64,000 bases of DNA from Paulinella micropora. Taxonomy: Eukaryota; Cercozoa; Imbricatea; Euglyphida. This document shows, in pieces, positions 1 to 10,895 of this stretch (the stretch's first letter is position 1; each line of letters opens with the position of its first letter). A model generated the notes under the pieces. It made no database searches. It had not been told where the DNA came from and saw nothing but the letters and a program-made list of their open reading frames with translations. Location: positions 862,387-926,386 of the forward strand of contig BJOX01000086.1 of NCBI GenBank assembly GCA_009731375.1, given 5' to 3'. Both the position numbers and the translations under genes were made by a program.

Positions 1-950
1 AGACCACCTCATCCTATCCAGCCCCGGGTGACTCTGTAAAGGGCAGTTGTGTGCCCCTATCAGAATCGCGTACCGCAACGCTGCCGGCACCCATACCACC
101 CACCGTTCCGGATCGTCCTTGTTCTTGGCCCCGTTCCCGAAATACCAGATTAGCCCGTCCGAGTAAGTGTACTTCTCCTTCCGCCACTTTAATATTATGT
201 CCCCGTCCGCCGAAATCCCCGTCGGGTTCTCCTGGTGCGCAATAAACTTCTTCCACTCCTCACTGTCCCGCGTGAGCTTGCGGAACATGTCCACCGACGC
301 AAACTTGATCTCCGTCTTGTTTTCCAACTCCGAGGATACCCGGCTTGGGTGTGTGTCCCTCAACATGAGTTCCGGCTTCGCCTCCTTCTGACCCGCCGCC
401 GCTTCCGCCTTCGTCGGAATCACAATGTTCCCCACCATGGGCATGGTTCGCCACGGAAAAGGTTTCAAATCCCCCACCTCATCCTCCGTCAGCTCCCCCT
501 GTACCGCCTCCTTCCACATTTCTTCCTCATATCCCTTTCGCGCATCCTCCAACCCGTGTTCTTCACAACAATCCACCGACTGTGCGTGGGCCGCTTCGTA
601 AAACCGCACATCCTCCCTCTGCGCCTCCTTCCTATTCCTATGCATTTCCGCTACCTCCGTCACATACTCCATACCGTTGATGGGTTTCCAGTCGTCGAAA
701 TTTGCCCTCTGCTCCTCCTCTTCCAAATCCATTTTTCCCAATACCGTTAAAACCGCTGCGGCTGTCTTGAAGTGAAACCGCGTCAGGTTCATGCCACTCT
801 TCTTCTCCGCGTCGTATACCGGTTTCAGTGCGAAGACACCATGACTATGCTGTTGCGCCCGTGTATCCTTGTCGTCCGCCACCTCCTCCTTCTTTTCCTT
901 CGCATTGTCGTCCTCCCGGGCGCACCCCCAGCCCTTGACTGGTAGTCCGC
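1..950 (-). CDS. Gypsy-C integrase N-terminal part with long linker (partial)
   Basis: This frame is open on the minus strand from about 945 to the window edge. It continues the polyprotein after RNase H, following one frameshift near 945. The first 220 or so residues are a charged linker without a recognisable domain. The last stretch contains AHNCPLQSHPGLDRMRW, which resembles the region around the zinc-binding HHCC module of gypsy integrases (typically an H..HxG.. pattern). The catalytic DDE core would lie beyond the window. The linker between RNase H and integrase is longer than usual. Function is inferred from position and the short motif only. Confidence 0.55.
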
Positions 951-1413
951 ACGATAGTTCTCCTTACTCGATATGAATTCAATCGTGAAGTCATATTCGG
1001 ATAGCTCCAACTGCCATCTTGCCAAGCTGCCCGTGTGGTCCTGCGACATCAACCACTGTAGGTTGTTGTGATCTGACCGCACTGCCGTCCCCTTTGCCCC
1101 CCACAGATAGTCACGCTGTTTCTTGAAACCCCAGACTATGGCCAATGCCTCTCTCTGCCGCGTGCAGTACTGTTGTTCTGCCCGTGTCATTCGCCCTCAG
1201 AAACATCACCGGCCTCAAACGCCCCTCGTCATCCCTCTGTTGCAGAACCCATCCTATCGCATATGCCAATGCATCCGTGTCGAGTATGAAACTCCTGTTG
1301 AAATTGGGAAGTTGTAAAACCGTACCCCCTTCGCTCCATGGGTCCATCAGGATATGCGTCATTAGTGTTTCAACCGCCTTGTGAACCCGCTGGTGGCCAC
1401 GTACTTCCCGCAC
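825..1413 (-). pseudogene. Gypsy-C RNase H
   Basis: Two overlapping frames together give a Ty3/gypsy RNase H: FILDTDALAYAIGWVLQQ (first catalytic Asp), REALAIVWGFKKQRDYLWG (Glu helix) and VRSDHNNLQWL (third Asp), ending in a YDFTIEFISSKENYRADYQSR tail typical of the RNase H end. A frameshift near 1190 separates the two halves. The enzyme would remove the RNA strand during reverse transcription. It follows the RT directly, as in all gypsy pol proteins. Confidence 0.85.
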
Positions 1414-2446
1414 CGCACTTGCACTCTTTCATGAACAACCGTATTGGTTTCGCGATTTTTGCGAGTCCCGGTATGAACTCACTATAGTATTGCGCCAAGG
1501 ACACAAAGGAGTGTAAATCGGATCTCGTCGCAGGAAGAGGCATAGCCGCAAGCGCTTCTCGCTTCTTCCTCGCAATCGAACACGTCCCGTTCTCGATGTC
1601 GTACCCCAGATACTGTATCCGCTTCTGTAAGAAGTGGCACTTCTTAGCATTCAACCGGAATCCGAGCGCCTTGACCCGTTTGATGTCCCGCAAATGTTGT
1701 ATGTGTTCCTCTACCGAATTCGAGAAAATGACCACATCATCCAAATACGCGAAGGCGTACCCCGTCGTATCCCCGTACTTCTCCGCAAATTCCGCGTCTC
1801 GGAAATTCGCACCCAGCATCTTCGTCATCGCCTGCTGAAATATGCCCGGTGCCACCTTCAACCCCATCGGCAGAACCTTCCACACGTAGGTTGTCATCCC
1901 CGCCATGAATGCCGTTGGGTAGCGGCTTTCCTCCGCTAACGGAATCTGCCAGAATCCTCTCTTCAAATCCAACGTCGAGTATATTTTCGCTTTCTGCAAC
2001 ACCTCTATTCCCCTCCTCACATCTGGCACCAGCGTCTCTATCTTCTTGATGATTTCGTTTATCCTCTAATAGTTGATACACATCCGCAACGTTCCGTCTG
2101 GTTTCGGCGCCATGCGTACCGGAGACGCATACTCCGATAGCCGCGCCTCGATCAATCCCTTTTCCAAAAGTTCCGCCGTCATCTCCCTCGCAATCCGATC
2201 CTCGTGATGGCTCAGCCGCGAAGGCCGTCCTATCCCCGGTACCTCTTGCCCCATCTCTCGTTCGAAAACCGCGACGTGGCTTGTCACCGATCCCCCCTCC
2301 TTGGATGTTGTCTTCCATGACCCCCATAGCCGCAGCCTTTTCCTCTGGCGTGCCCTCCCATGTCTCCGACTGTTCCTGTAACGCCTGTCTCGCCTTATCC
2401 GTCTCCTCCTTGATCTGCTCCTCTGTCGCTTGCCCCTGTATGTCAT
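1370..2446 (-). pseudogene. Gypsy-C reverse transcriptase
   Basis: The N-terminal part (2446-2066) has the lead-in SEYASPVRMAPKPDGTLRMC. The main part (2029-1370) has STLDLKRGFWQIPL (motif A, catalytic Asp), the LPMGLKVAPGIFQQAM motif-B region and AYLDDVVIFS (motif C, catalytic Asp-Asp), then the thumb and connection. One TAG at 2065-2067 lies in frame between the two parts (MCINY, stop, RINEI). A frameshift near 1400 leads into RNase H. All catalytic residues are present, so the break is recent or is a sequence error. Confidence 0.9.
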
Positions 2447-3760
2447 CCACCGCTATCTCTGCTCCGTCCCCGTCTAAACCCTCCCTCGACCGATATAAGG
2501 TTGGTGTCTTCCGCTCTTGATCCGCGAATCTTGCCAGTTGGTCCATCATCATAGCATACTGAATGGCGTGTGTCCTGTGGTATAACATGTTGTATACCCC
2601 GGATATGTGCGTGAACGCTTTATCCCGAATGGAGGCCAAATCCCGATCCAGAAGTTCCTCTCGGTACCGCCTAGCTATCGTCCTCGATCCGAGTCGGCAA
2701 GCCACTATCAACTTCTGTGTGTGACTCGGAATCGGTATCGGGTCCGCGATTAGGAAATCTTCCACATCGTACCACCACATCTCCGTTCTCTTTCCTACCG
2801 GAAAGATAATCGTGAATCCCCGTGCGAAAGCCGATTTTTCAATGTCTTCTTGATCTGGGACACCGAATCCGCTACCATGGGTTGGCTTCCCCACCGCTCC
2901 TGCAGGAAGTTCAAAATCTCCACCGTGGCCTGGCTAGGTTTGCCCGTATTGGATACTACATATTGCGCCATAGGCAACACCCGTGTATCCATTTCCTTAT
3001 GCTGGTATCCCAAATCTCGCCCGTGTTTCGGAAAACCGTCCGAGGCCTCCTTCCTCTGTCTCCGGAAGTACTCCAACCTCGTGTCGACCAGAGCAACGAT
3101 TTCTTGCCCTCGTCCACTCATCTTCCGACTCGCTCTCCTCTTCCTCTTCCTCGTGATCTCCGATTGCAAAAACCTCCTGTTCCGCTGCCATATCCTTCTC
3201 TCCCTTCTCAATCTCTACCCGTGCCGCCCTGAAATCGTTCGCCACCCATGCCCCCGGTATGTCTCCTTGTCCCTCCTCTGGGTCATAATCCACCACTTGA
3301 TACACCGGAGCGTTTTCCCCCCGTCCATACCGTACCTCTTCTCTGTGACAGTCGATGTGAGTGTGCATACGCTTCAGCGCGTCAAAGCTCCATAGAAGTC
3401 CCCCTGTATATGCCGGAACGACCAGAACCTGTGCGTATATGTATTCCCCCCTTCCAGATCAAACGCCAGCAGTATCGTGCCCGTCATCGCCGTTGTACCC
3501 GACACCCCCTTCACCCAACCCCGTGTCGCCCGAAACCGCTCCTTGAACCATGGTTGCTGCCCGTGCTTGTCCAAAAAGTGTTTTCCGATGACGCTGATGG
3601 CCGCCATGGTATCGTTGCCGATGACCACATCCCCTCCTAAACTCCTCAACTTGACCCGAGTATACGCCAGTGGGAGATTTGATCTCTTAATTTGACTAAC
3701 CGACGGCGTCACTCGCATCGCCTCATGCCTCTGACTCACCTTCCAGTGTGTCTCCAGCAA
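2447..3760 (-). pseudogene. Gypsy-C gag-pol junction, possible aspartic protease region
   Basis: Several overlapping minus-strand frames (3760-3374, 3368-2997, 3211-2795, 2894-2447) carry coding-like sequence with frameshifts between them. The 3760-3374 piece has the layout of a retroviral-type protease (a short strand followed by GNDTMAAISVIGKHFL), but the canonical D-S/T-G triad is not seen, so the call rests mainly on its place between gag and RT. The 2894 piece (PTHGSGFGVPDQEDIEKSAF and onward) has no domain I recognise. Confidence 0.4.
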
Positions 3761-6315
3761 TATTGTCGTTCTCGCTCTCGTGTCCTCTCTCTCTCACTTT
3801 CCTCTCGCTTCTTTTCCTCCGCCACCCTCTCTCCCTCACTTCTCTCCCGCTCCCCCACCAATCTCGCTCTCTCCTTGTTCTCACCCTTACTCTTCTCGCC
3901 CTCTTTGTACCCTTTTCCTTGTACCCCCGATCCGCCACATGCCCGCTCCTCTGCCTTCTGCTGTTTTGCATGTCGTTCTCCCTGTCTCTCGTCTATCTCT
4001 TTTTCCCGCCCCCTCTTTTTGCCTATGTCAGATCCACGTATTCCCGTGTCTTCAAGCTCCTCCCCATCTCGTCCCTTTCCGGGCTCCCGTATCCCGATCC
4101 GTCGCCCTGTCGCCGTCGTCGCCTCGCCCTCCGTTCCCCTGTCATACGTCACACCCCCATTCCCTTTCGTGATCTCCCCCTCACTCTTTCCTGGCTCACC
4201 TGCCATGGAAACCCCCACGATCTTTACGTCATCGTCGCTGTTAGACCTGCGCGGACGCGCTTCCTCTTGCCGCGGAGGTCGCTCCTGTTCATATATACCA
4301 TGAGTGCGGTCATGTTCCCGTTCCATCTCCTCTATCGTTTGTTCCGTACCCGCGATGAATCCCGCGCCCTCTGGCTGTCCCTGTCGCTCCTGCGTTCCCG
4401 CTCCAGCCCCTGCAATCAACCCCTGTCGATCCGGATGCACATATGGCAGATGAGAGTGTGGTGTTCCGCTTGTACCCGCTGTGTCTTTCCCAACACCCCA
4501 CTTCCCGTATATCAAGGGTTGTACCTGTCTGTCCATCCCCGGTCTAGGCGCCCCCGCATAATTACCCCGATTCCCTCGAAATCCTCCTGGATACTCGTCC
4601 CGATAGCCACCCCGCGGTCCTCTCCCGCCGTTGTCGTTCCTCCAATACCCGTCCAGCATTTCCTGAGGACCCGTCGCTCTCCCTCCGTGCCTTTGGGTCG
4701 CATGTTGGCTGCCCGGTGGTAGTAACCCTTATCCTTTCGCGTCCATCCCTTTGCCTTGATATTGGTCTCATTGAACTCCCGCAGTGCCGGGAGTTCCTCT
4801 GGCGGGAACATGTCCTCCAACCTTCCTAGCTGCCACATCCCGTGCCGTACCGGCTCTTTCAACTCCCAGTATGCCTCATCTCTGTGTTGCTGCCTGCATG
4901 TGTCTAAATTGTCGTGCCACATATTCATCCCGTGGCTCACCTGGCAGTTTCCCTTAATTCCCAACCAGTGCATAGCGATAGCAGTGTAACATGAATCCTT
5001 GTCCCAGTTCCTGGACCGCAGTGCCCGTCTGGTATAGTTCGGGAAACCCTCGATCAGCTCCGAGTCCAGCGGGTACCGTGGCTGCCCTTTAGCTCCGTGT
5101 TCGACAGAGCCATGTTATGGAACTCTGCGTCGAACTTCGCCTTTTCCCCTCCTCGAGGCGCCCGATCTGCATGAAACACTTGTGGTGGTCGCCGCTCCTG
5201 TCGTCGCACCTGGTATCCTCCCTCCCCATACCTCGAGCCCCGTGGTCTATACCCCCCGTCATGCCTTGGCGCCCGATCTCCTCCCCCTTGCGTGAACTGT
5301 CGCGGTCGTCCGCCCCCCGAAAGCGTCCGGTGCCTCCATAGTTGAACCTTGCCTGTGGCCACTTCGCGGTCACCGCTGGCGATGTGATCACACGATCGAT
5401 CAACGCCGGGTCTTCCTCATGTAATACCCAGCTGACCGGAATGTAAGTGGTGTTCAACCCCTGACATCGGGTTTTGCCCTCCGGCGTGATATCCGCCAAC
5501 GCTATCACCTGTGCCGCGATCTCCGGAACCACCGCTTTCGTCTCTTTATCCTTCCATATCCCCGCCAGAACCATTGGGTATATCTCCCTCTTCTCGTGCA
5601 ACAGACTGAGCCCCGCGATGCTGGCAAAGATGTCCCGTAATGCCGTCCTCTTCGTAACCAGAGCCTGCGCCGCGTCCTTCATCGCCTCTATCTCATCCCC
5701 CTTGTCAAGAAGTTGGTGAAACTGGTACACGTCGGCGAACACAAAACGAGCGACATCGACCACCACCTTGTTATTCGCCCCTCGCTCCCCGAACTCCTTC
5801 TTGAACCGCTCCTCCCATACATGCGTGTCAAGTAACCGCGTGTGTTCGTCCCCCGACCCCATCAAGTTGCCCAACAAGTAGCACACCTGGTCCGCCGCGT
5901 CCCCACACAGTGCCGCTTTAGCCTCACTCCTCAAAGCCACAATGAACTTACGTACCTTGTTCATATACTCGTACTCGTGCTGTTTGCTCGCAACCACCGG
6001 CCTCTCTCCATGTTCCCGCATCAGCTGCGTCTTACGGAGCTGTCCCAGGATCCTGTCCCGCTGTTCTTTACCGTCGATCTTTGACTTGCTTGTGCCACGT
6101 CGCCTCCGCTTTTCCCCTTTTTCCCATTCCCTTGACCTCGATCTGTATTCCGATTCCTCCGAATCCGAGCTCGCCGCTCTCTCCGACTGCCTCCCCTTCT
6201 TCTTCTTTTTCCTCCGCTTTTCCGGGGACGCTGTTGCCGCTTCCGCTTCCGCCGCCGCCATCCGAATCCTGATCCATGTATACCAACCCCGCACACGTCC
6301 ATTCAGGATGGACAA
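3736..6315 (-). pseudogene. Gypsy-C gag-like region, basic and RG-rich
   Basis: The frame 6315-5089 opens with a Lys/Arg/Ser-rich N-terminus and continues into a mostly helical, capsid-like stretch (for example RKFIVALRSEAKAALCG, FVFADVYQFHQLLDKGDE). After a frameshift near 5350 it becomes an RG/GG-rich tail (GGGDRAPRHDGGYRPRGSRY) typical of RNA binding. Another shift near 5050 leads to a Cys/His-containing segment (from WDKDSCYTAIAMHWLG to WHDNLDTC) and then to 4973-4512 and 4659-3736, which are Gly/Arg-rich and Glu/Arg-rich. Gag identity is inferred from position, basic composition and the helical middle; no standard CCHC knuckle was found. Confidence 0.5.
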
Positions 6316-6324
6316 ACCAAAGAC

Positions 6325-7192
6325 CTATTGTCGCAGTTCCTTCCGTTTTGCCTCCTTTTCCGCCTCCGTCGCCGCATCGTTCAACGCCGCTGCCTCTTCC
6401 AACAACTTGTACAGTGATGCATCCCTCTTCTCCATCCTTGGCCCCACGTCAGTTGGCCCCGCCATATATTTCCGCATGGCGTCACACGCCTTGCCCGCCA
6501 ACCCTCTAAGGCTCCGTGCCCAACCCGTATGGTAATTCTGTATCAGATCCGCCAGTTCCTCCGCCGGGTTCCTGGAAAACGCCGCGTCCCACCTCGTTAT
6601 CGCATCCGCCATCTTTGCGGCCGCTTGTTGTAACTCCCGTCTCTGCGCCCCCGCTGCCAGACACAACGACTTGATGTCCCCGTTTGATATATATACCCCC
6701 TCCTCCAACATCCGATTCATCATGAAATTGGGCAGCTTCGTTTTACTCGCTTTGTCCCGGTAAAACCCAACCCCTATGTACAGCGCTTCCGCCAAATGGA
6801 TCAGGTCCACCATCATCATCCCCGGCCCATATGTAGGTTTTCCCTTGGGCCACATCCACGTCGGCCACTGGTCCACCTCGCTGTATATGCCCCCTTCGTC
6901 CTCCCTTTTTGTCCACACCTTGTAGTTTTTCGTCGACAACTGCCTGTATTATCTCCGGTGCCATCTCCGGCGTACGTTGCATCAGTTCGTGGAAGAATAG
7001 CGACTTAGTTGGTGGGTTCCTCACATATGTCGGATCCGATGCCGCCGGCGGTGCCTCCGCCTTAGCCTCCGTGTACCGCATTGGGTCCTCCCGTCGGCTC
7101 GCCGGTGTAAACGGTATCGCGCGAATGGTCGGTCCTATCCATCCCACGTCCTCGTCGTCTCTGAACTCCGGTGCCCCAGGTTGTGCCTCCAT
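6325..7192 (-). pseudogene. Gypsy-C small ORF D, unrecognised, gag-adjacent
   Basis: The ORF starts at the ATG at 7192, nine bases after the motif at 7199-7209. It opens with MEAQPGAPEFRDDEDVGWIG, shifts frame near 6930, and continues as a helical protein (from TKNYKVWTKREDEGG to EAEKEAKRKELRQ) ending 10 bases before the next frame at 6315. Combined length is about 290 codons. No domain is recognised. It may be the N-terminal half of gag rather than a separate gene. Confidence 0.5.
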
Positions 7193-7198
7193 CTTGAA

Positions 7199-7209
7199 TT
7201 CTAAAGTAT
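7199..7209 (-). promoter_or_regulatory. Shared motif before ORF D (TATACTTTAGA)
   Basis: The minus strand reads TATACTTTAG just ahead of the ORF D start at 7192. It is the most diverged of five copies. It could be a 3' splice site: a GTATAT lies 45-50 bases upstream. Confidence 0.45.
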
Positions 7210-7432
7210 AAAATATATTATGATTGAAACCGTGATCCCCATATATACATGTTCCCGTGGCATAATTATATCTGCTCACTTCACATCCTCCCTTGGTCCC
7301 CAAGTCCGTGTCTCCCGTTCCCGCCCTGTTCCCTCATTATATCCCCTTTCTGTTTTCCTTTTTGTTTTGTTTTCTGTAAGGCCACCCTTATCTGTATTTA
7401 CTCTCTGTCCCTTTTCCATTCCCTCCGCTTCT

Positions 7433-8184
7433 CTATATCTCTTCCCGCATGCATTCGTCCCACATTTCCTTAGAGAGGCCCTGCATCCACTCCACTACTT
7501 CCGCTTCCGTCTGCAGCTTCTCGATCCCCTCTTCCTTCCCCGATACCCCTTTTTTCTTCTCTACCTCCCTGTCAGATGTCTCGTCCTGGTCGTTCATTGC
7601 GTTATTCCGTTCCTTCTCTTTCCGTCTCTGTTGCCTCCGCTCCCTTTCTAAAGTCTCAATCCATGCCCGCGTTTCGTGACTGTCCCAATCCTTGTCCGGT
7701 GTGGTTTTCTCCACCCTTTCTATGATACTCCTGATCCGTAGCGGTCCCACAAACATTCTACAGCTGTCCTCCCCCCGGTCCTTCAAAACTTTCACCCACT
7801 TCCTCGCGTGTTCCACTTCCCCTTGGCACAGGCCCATGCAGTATGGATTCTCTCCGCCATCCATTTCCCCTGTACTTTCGTCAACACAGCCATGAAACTG
7901 TATTGGTATTGTGCTTCTTCCGTCATGGCAAACACCTTTCATAAACACTCGTCGTTGCTATACCAACGATATTGCAATTCCCACATAGCTCTAATTGCAA
8001 CCCACCTCGCATCCCTTCGGACCCGATCCGTGTCTATAATCGCTCCCACCCGTTCACCCCACCGATATCCCATTGCCTCTACAAACCGTTGAGCCTCCTC
8101 ATCCATCTCATATTCCACTCCCCCTATCTGTCCCAACTTCTTTTCCTCCTCCGATATCCCCATCCTTACCTCCCGTATGCTCAT
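7433..8184 (-). pseudogene. Gypsy-C small ORF C, unrecognised
   Basis: The ORF starts at the ATG at 8184 (MSIREVRMGISEEEKKLGQ), 17 bases after the motif at 8201-8213. At about 7945 the frame shifts; an intermediate frame reads FAMTEEAQYQYSFMAVLTKV and then hands over to 7900-7433, which ends in a charged coiled-coil-like tail (ERERRQQRRKEKERNNAMND). About 250 residues in all. Two frameshifts make this copy non-functional unless they are sequence errors. No family is recognised. Confidence 0.5.
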
Positions 8185-8200
8185 CCGATGCCGTATTCTG

Positions 8201-8213
8201 TCCTAAAGTAGAA
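8201..8213 (-). promoter_or_regulatory. Shared motif before ORF C (TTCTACTTTAGGA)
   Basis: The minus strand reads TTCTACTTTAGGA, 17 bases before the ORF C ATG. A GTGAGG sits 43 bases upstream at the end of ORF B and could be a donor, giving an intron of the size usual in this genome. Confidence 0.5.
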
Positions 8214-8239
8214 GTATGTATCGTGTTTCCTAGTGTCCC

Positions 8240-8776
8240 TCACTCCCCCCTCTTAGCCTTTTTAGAAGGTTGTTCCTCCCCCTTGTCCATTCCCCCTTCC
8301 TTCTTTCGTTTCTCCTGCTCCCCAGCCTTCCTGGGCTCTTCGTATTCCCGTCTTTCCCGTTTGAAAGCCTCCCTTGACTCCTTGAACTGTCTCCGTATTT
8401 CCCTCGCCCCTTGGTTCCACACGTATCGTGCCCGCCTCATCTCAGCCAATATCAAAGCCGAAATTTTCGCCTCCTCTGCCTTGACCATTGCCTTCCGTCT
8501 TCTTTCTAGCTCATGAGGGCAGACCTCCCTTCTCTTTGCCCATTCTAGCAGTTTTTCCCGAAATGTTTCATATTCCTCCGCTGTTGCCACCACCTCCTTG
8601 TAAACATCCTTGCCTATTCGTATTTCCCCCTTTGCCCACATCCCCCTTTCCCCTTCCTCCGTCTCCTCTTCCCATGCCCTTCTCCAAAACTCCGATGTCT
8701 CCTCCTCCCTCTTCTCCTCGTCTGCCTCCTTTCCCCCGTCCCCTTTTTCCTCCTTGCCTGCCTTTTTCCTTTCCAT
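8240..8776 (-). CDS. Gypsy-C small ORF B, 178 aa, charged coiled-coil-like protein
   Basis: An intact ORF of 178 aa. The ATG at 8776 follows the motif at 8781-8793 by only four bases. The N-terminus is Lys/Glu-rich, followed by GEIRIGKDVYKEVVATAEEY and a long charged helix (RYVWNQGAREIRRQFKESRE), with a basic tail KKAKRGE. The piece EIRIG followed by a Lys/Glu helix is shared with ORF A, so the two may be tandem duplicates. High charge and helical content suggest a structural or nucleic-acid-binding role, which is inference only. Confidence 0.6.
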   Translation of the reverse strand: MERKKAGKEEKGDGGKEADEEKREEETSEFWRRAWEEETEEGERGMWAKGEIRIGKDVYKEVVATAEEYETFREKLLEWAKRREVCPHELERRRKAMVKAEEAKISALILAEMRRARYVWNQGAREIRRQFKESREAFKRERREYEEPRKAGEQEKRKKEGGMDKGEEQPSKKAKRGE

Positions 8777-8780
8777 TGAG

Positions 8781-8793
8781 ACCTAAAGTAGGG
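8781..8793 (-). promoter_or_regulatory. Shared motif before ORF B (CCCTACTTTAGGT)
   Basis: The minus strand reads CCCTACTTTAGGT; the ORF B ATG follows four bases later. A GTAGGA lies 48 bases before the AG, overlapping the stop of ORF A. Confidence 0.55.
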
Positions 8794-8825
8794 TGCAATC
8801 AGAGGTATTCCCCCCCTCTACCATC

Positions 8826-9314
8826 CTACGACAAGTAGTTAGTTCGTTGCCGCTTGTTTTTGCCACGTTGCTCCATTTCTTCCTCCTCGTCAGGGTTAAA
8901 CGCAAATGACTCAAGCACCCGAGAAGCTTGATCATATCGAGTTTTCAAGTATCTCCAACGTCTCTGTCTCGCCAAACCCCACAAGGTCTCGTAGATCTGT
9001 TTGTTCGTCCCAGCCTCTTCTCCCAATTCCTCAATCCTCCTCTGTCTCTCATCCCCTTCCTCCAAAGCCTTGATCCTCTCCATACATGCCTTGTACAGCT
9101 TCCACGTGTCTTCCACTTGAATATATATGTTTATTCCAATACGTATCTCATCCTCGTTCCATAGTTCCGACTCCGGAAAATCCTCCTCCTCCAGATATGC
9201 CCCTTTCCAATAGCTCTTCTTCTATTGATCCCCTTTGCCCCCATCAGTCCTTCCTCTCTTTTCTTGTCTCTCCCCCTTTCCACCATCCTCTTTCCTCTCA
9301 TATATCGAATCCAT
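8826..9314 (-). pseudogene. Gypsy-C small ORF A, about 162 codons with one in-frame TAG
   Basis: The frame starts at the ATG at 9314 (MDSIYERKEDGGKGERQEKR), 13 bases after the motif at 9328-9340, and runs to a TAG at 8826. One in-frame TAG lies at 9232-9234 (GDQ, stop, KKSYW). The C-terminal two thirds (from DEIRIGINIYIQVEDTWKLY to GKNKRQRTNYLS) is helical and charged. It shares EIRIG with ORF B. No family is recognised. Confidence 0.5.
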
Positions 9315-9327
9315 ACTGATGTCGAAC

Positions 9328-9340
9328 ACCTAAAGTAGGG
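9328..9340 (-). promoter_or_regulatory. Shared motif before ORF A (CCCTACTTTAGGT)
   Basis: Identical 13 bases to the copy before ORF B. The ORF A ATG starts 13 bases downstream. A GTATGG lies about 42 bases before the AG. Confidence 0.55.
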
Positions 9341-10580
9341 CATAAATTCTCATTCTCTTCTTTCCCCATACCACAGTGCTCCCCTCTTCCATTCCTCCCA
9401 CAATCCGTTCAAGTGCTCTCCATTTCTCTAGACTCTCTTCAAGTTCCCAGCAGCCTTTGCTCCAAAACCTCAACTCCTTCAAGTTCCCCTGTCATCCTCT
9501 ACGCACTTCTGCTCCTCAACACTGCGTTCCCTGTCACTTAGGCCGTCAAAAATCATGATATGGCCGAAACCGGCAATAGTTCACCGCTTGGAAGAGCCCG
9601 CAAAGAGCCCCGAAAATTTTCCCTTCGAGTTGGCGTGTCCTCAACGCTTTTCGTCCTCTATACCCGTTGCTTTTGTTGTCCTCCTTTTGCGCCATGATGG
9701 CGACTTACCCCCTTCGAAAACCCCCCTTAATATCTTTGGAATTTCGAGCCTCCTTCAAGTTCTCCTCGTAGTCCTCCACCCTTATTCCCATTCCCTCGGG
9801 TGGCATCCTTCCTGCTTACCCCCTTGTTGCGAAAAATCGTTCCTTCTGACCCCCTACCTCAGCCCGACATGTCCACCCCCAAACCGTGCCTGTTGTAACC
9901 CCTTCCGCTCATAAAACCTTGCAAAACATAACATCTGCGTTTTCAAGCCCCAAAATCCATCAGAAACATCACAAAATATCAGCCCACACTGAAGCAAACG
10001 TGAATCATATATGCCCGAGTGGTTTCCTCACATATTTGCCAAGGTTTGTGAGAAGGGAGTGTCCCTTTCTCACAGCAATGCGTCACATCAACCCTTGTTA
10101 CATCTCCAAACAGACCGAAAAACAGCATGCTCTTTCTGCAAAACCATCCCCCATAGTTCCCCTTACATGCCACTGTATTCAGAAAACCACGCCCGATATT
10201 CACACCACATGAAACTCACATTCGTGCACCCTGAGCTGCAAGCTGTCAGACCCAAAAAACGCCTGTCTGTCAGCAACCCAAGCCCCACTCACAAACAGAT
10301 CATAAATAGCCCTGCAACTCAAGAAAATCATTGCTCATACCTGTTTGCACGCCCCTAGACCCAAAACATCTCAAGAAAAAGCACCTAACCCCTGGAAGCG
10401 CATCAGAAAAATTCCCCCTCTCCCATTTTTCTCTCGATGTCTCTTTCTCAACAGAAAATTTCCGAGAAACCGAGGAAAATTTCCATACCCCGTTTATTGT
10501 ATTAGCGACTCCAGATTTTTACGATAGTAGGATATTTAATAAACAGATAACTGTTAATAACGATATGAAGACTGAGGAAT
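9341..10580 (-). other. Gypsy-C leader region without a supported gene
   Basis: About 1.24 kb between two copies of the shared motif. The plus strand is pyrimidine-rich to about 9900 and then mixed. Only short frames are present and none resembles a known protein. It may hold an LTR or 5' untranslated leader, but no partner copy of an LTR exists in the window to prove it. Confidence 0.35.
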
Positions 10581-10593
10581 ACCTAAAGTAGGG
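10581..10593 (-). promoter_or_regulatory. Shared motif in Gypsy-C leader (CCCTACTTTAGGT)
   Basis: A third identical 13-base copy, 1.24 kb upstream of the next one. No ATG-initiated frame follows at short distance, unlike the other four copies. Confidence 0.45.
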
Positions 10594-10676
10594 ACTGCGT
10601 AATCTCCAGATCAAGGATTAACCGACAGACCGGAACGATCAGTATTGCCATTATATACCGGGTGGGCCGGCATAGG

Positions 10677-10895
10677 TTCACCTGCTCACTCAGAGTCAGG
10701 ACTCAAAGCAGCCATAGTGTTATTATTAAGAGTTCGTTGTATCTGCCTACTTGAAGAGTTGTATACAAACTCACAATTCGAATTTTCTTTCTATTCAAGA
10801 GAAAGCTACACACACAGAATTGGTGTGTTCTGTGCACAGATCGATTTGGGAAGACCCTCTCTTTCAGGAGTGGTATACAACAACGTATTAGGACA
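10677..10895 (+). repeat. Gypsy-A 5' LTR, truncated
   Basis: The segment starting ttcacctgctcactcagagt matches 28781 onward with few differences for about 104 bp. The first several hundred bases of the LTR, as judged from the 3' copy, are missing at the left. The LTR probably ends near 10895, because TGGTAACCAAAACTG follows at 10897 and could be a tRNA primer-binding site (tRNA not identified). Confidence 0.6.

Larger units (their letters stand above)
1..10593 (-). mobile_element. Gypsy-C: Ty3/gypsy-like retroelement with extra small ORFs, cut by left window edge
   Basis: Reading right to left, the minus strand carries a non-coding leader, four small ORFs (A-D), a basic RG-rich gag, a region with a possible protease, RT, RNase H and the start of an integrase. 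The RT-RNase H-integrase order is that of Ty3/gypsy. The coding strand is strongly purine-rich. The reading frame jumps many times and there are isolated TAG codons, so this copy is decayed or carries indel errors. The 3' end lies beyond position 1, and no LTR pair can be seen in the window. The four ORFs ahead of gag are not usual for gypsy. The right limit is set at the last copy of the shared motif and is uncertain. Confidence 0.8.

Noticed and set aside
3692-4722. Long plus-strand frames of 200-324 codons
   Set aside because: Antisense of the purine-rich Gypsy-C gag region; Ser/Leu/Pro-rich shadow composition.
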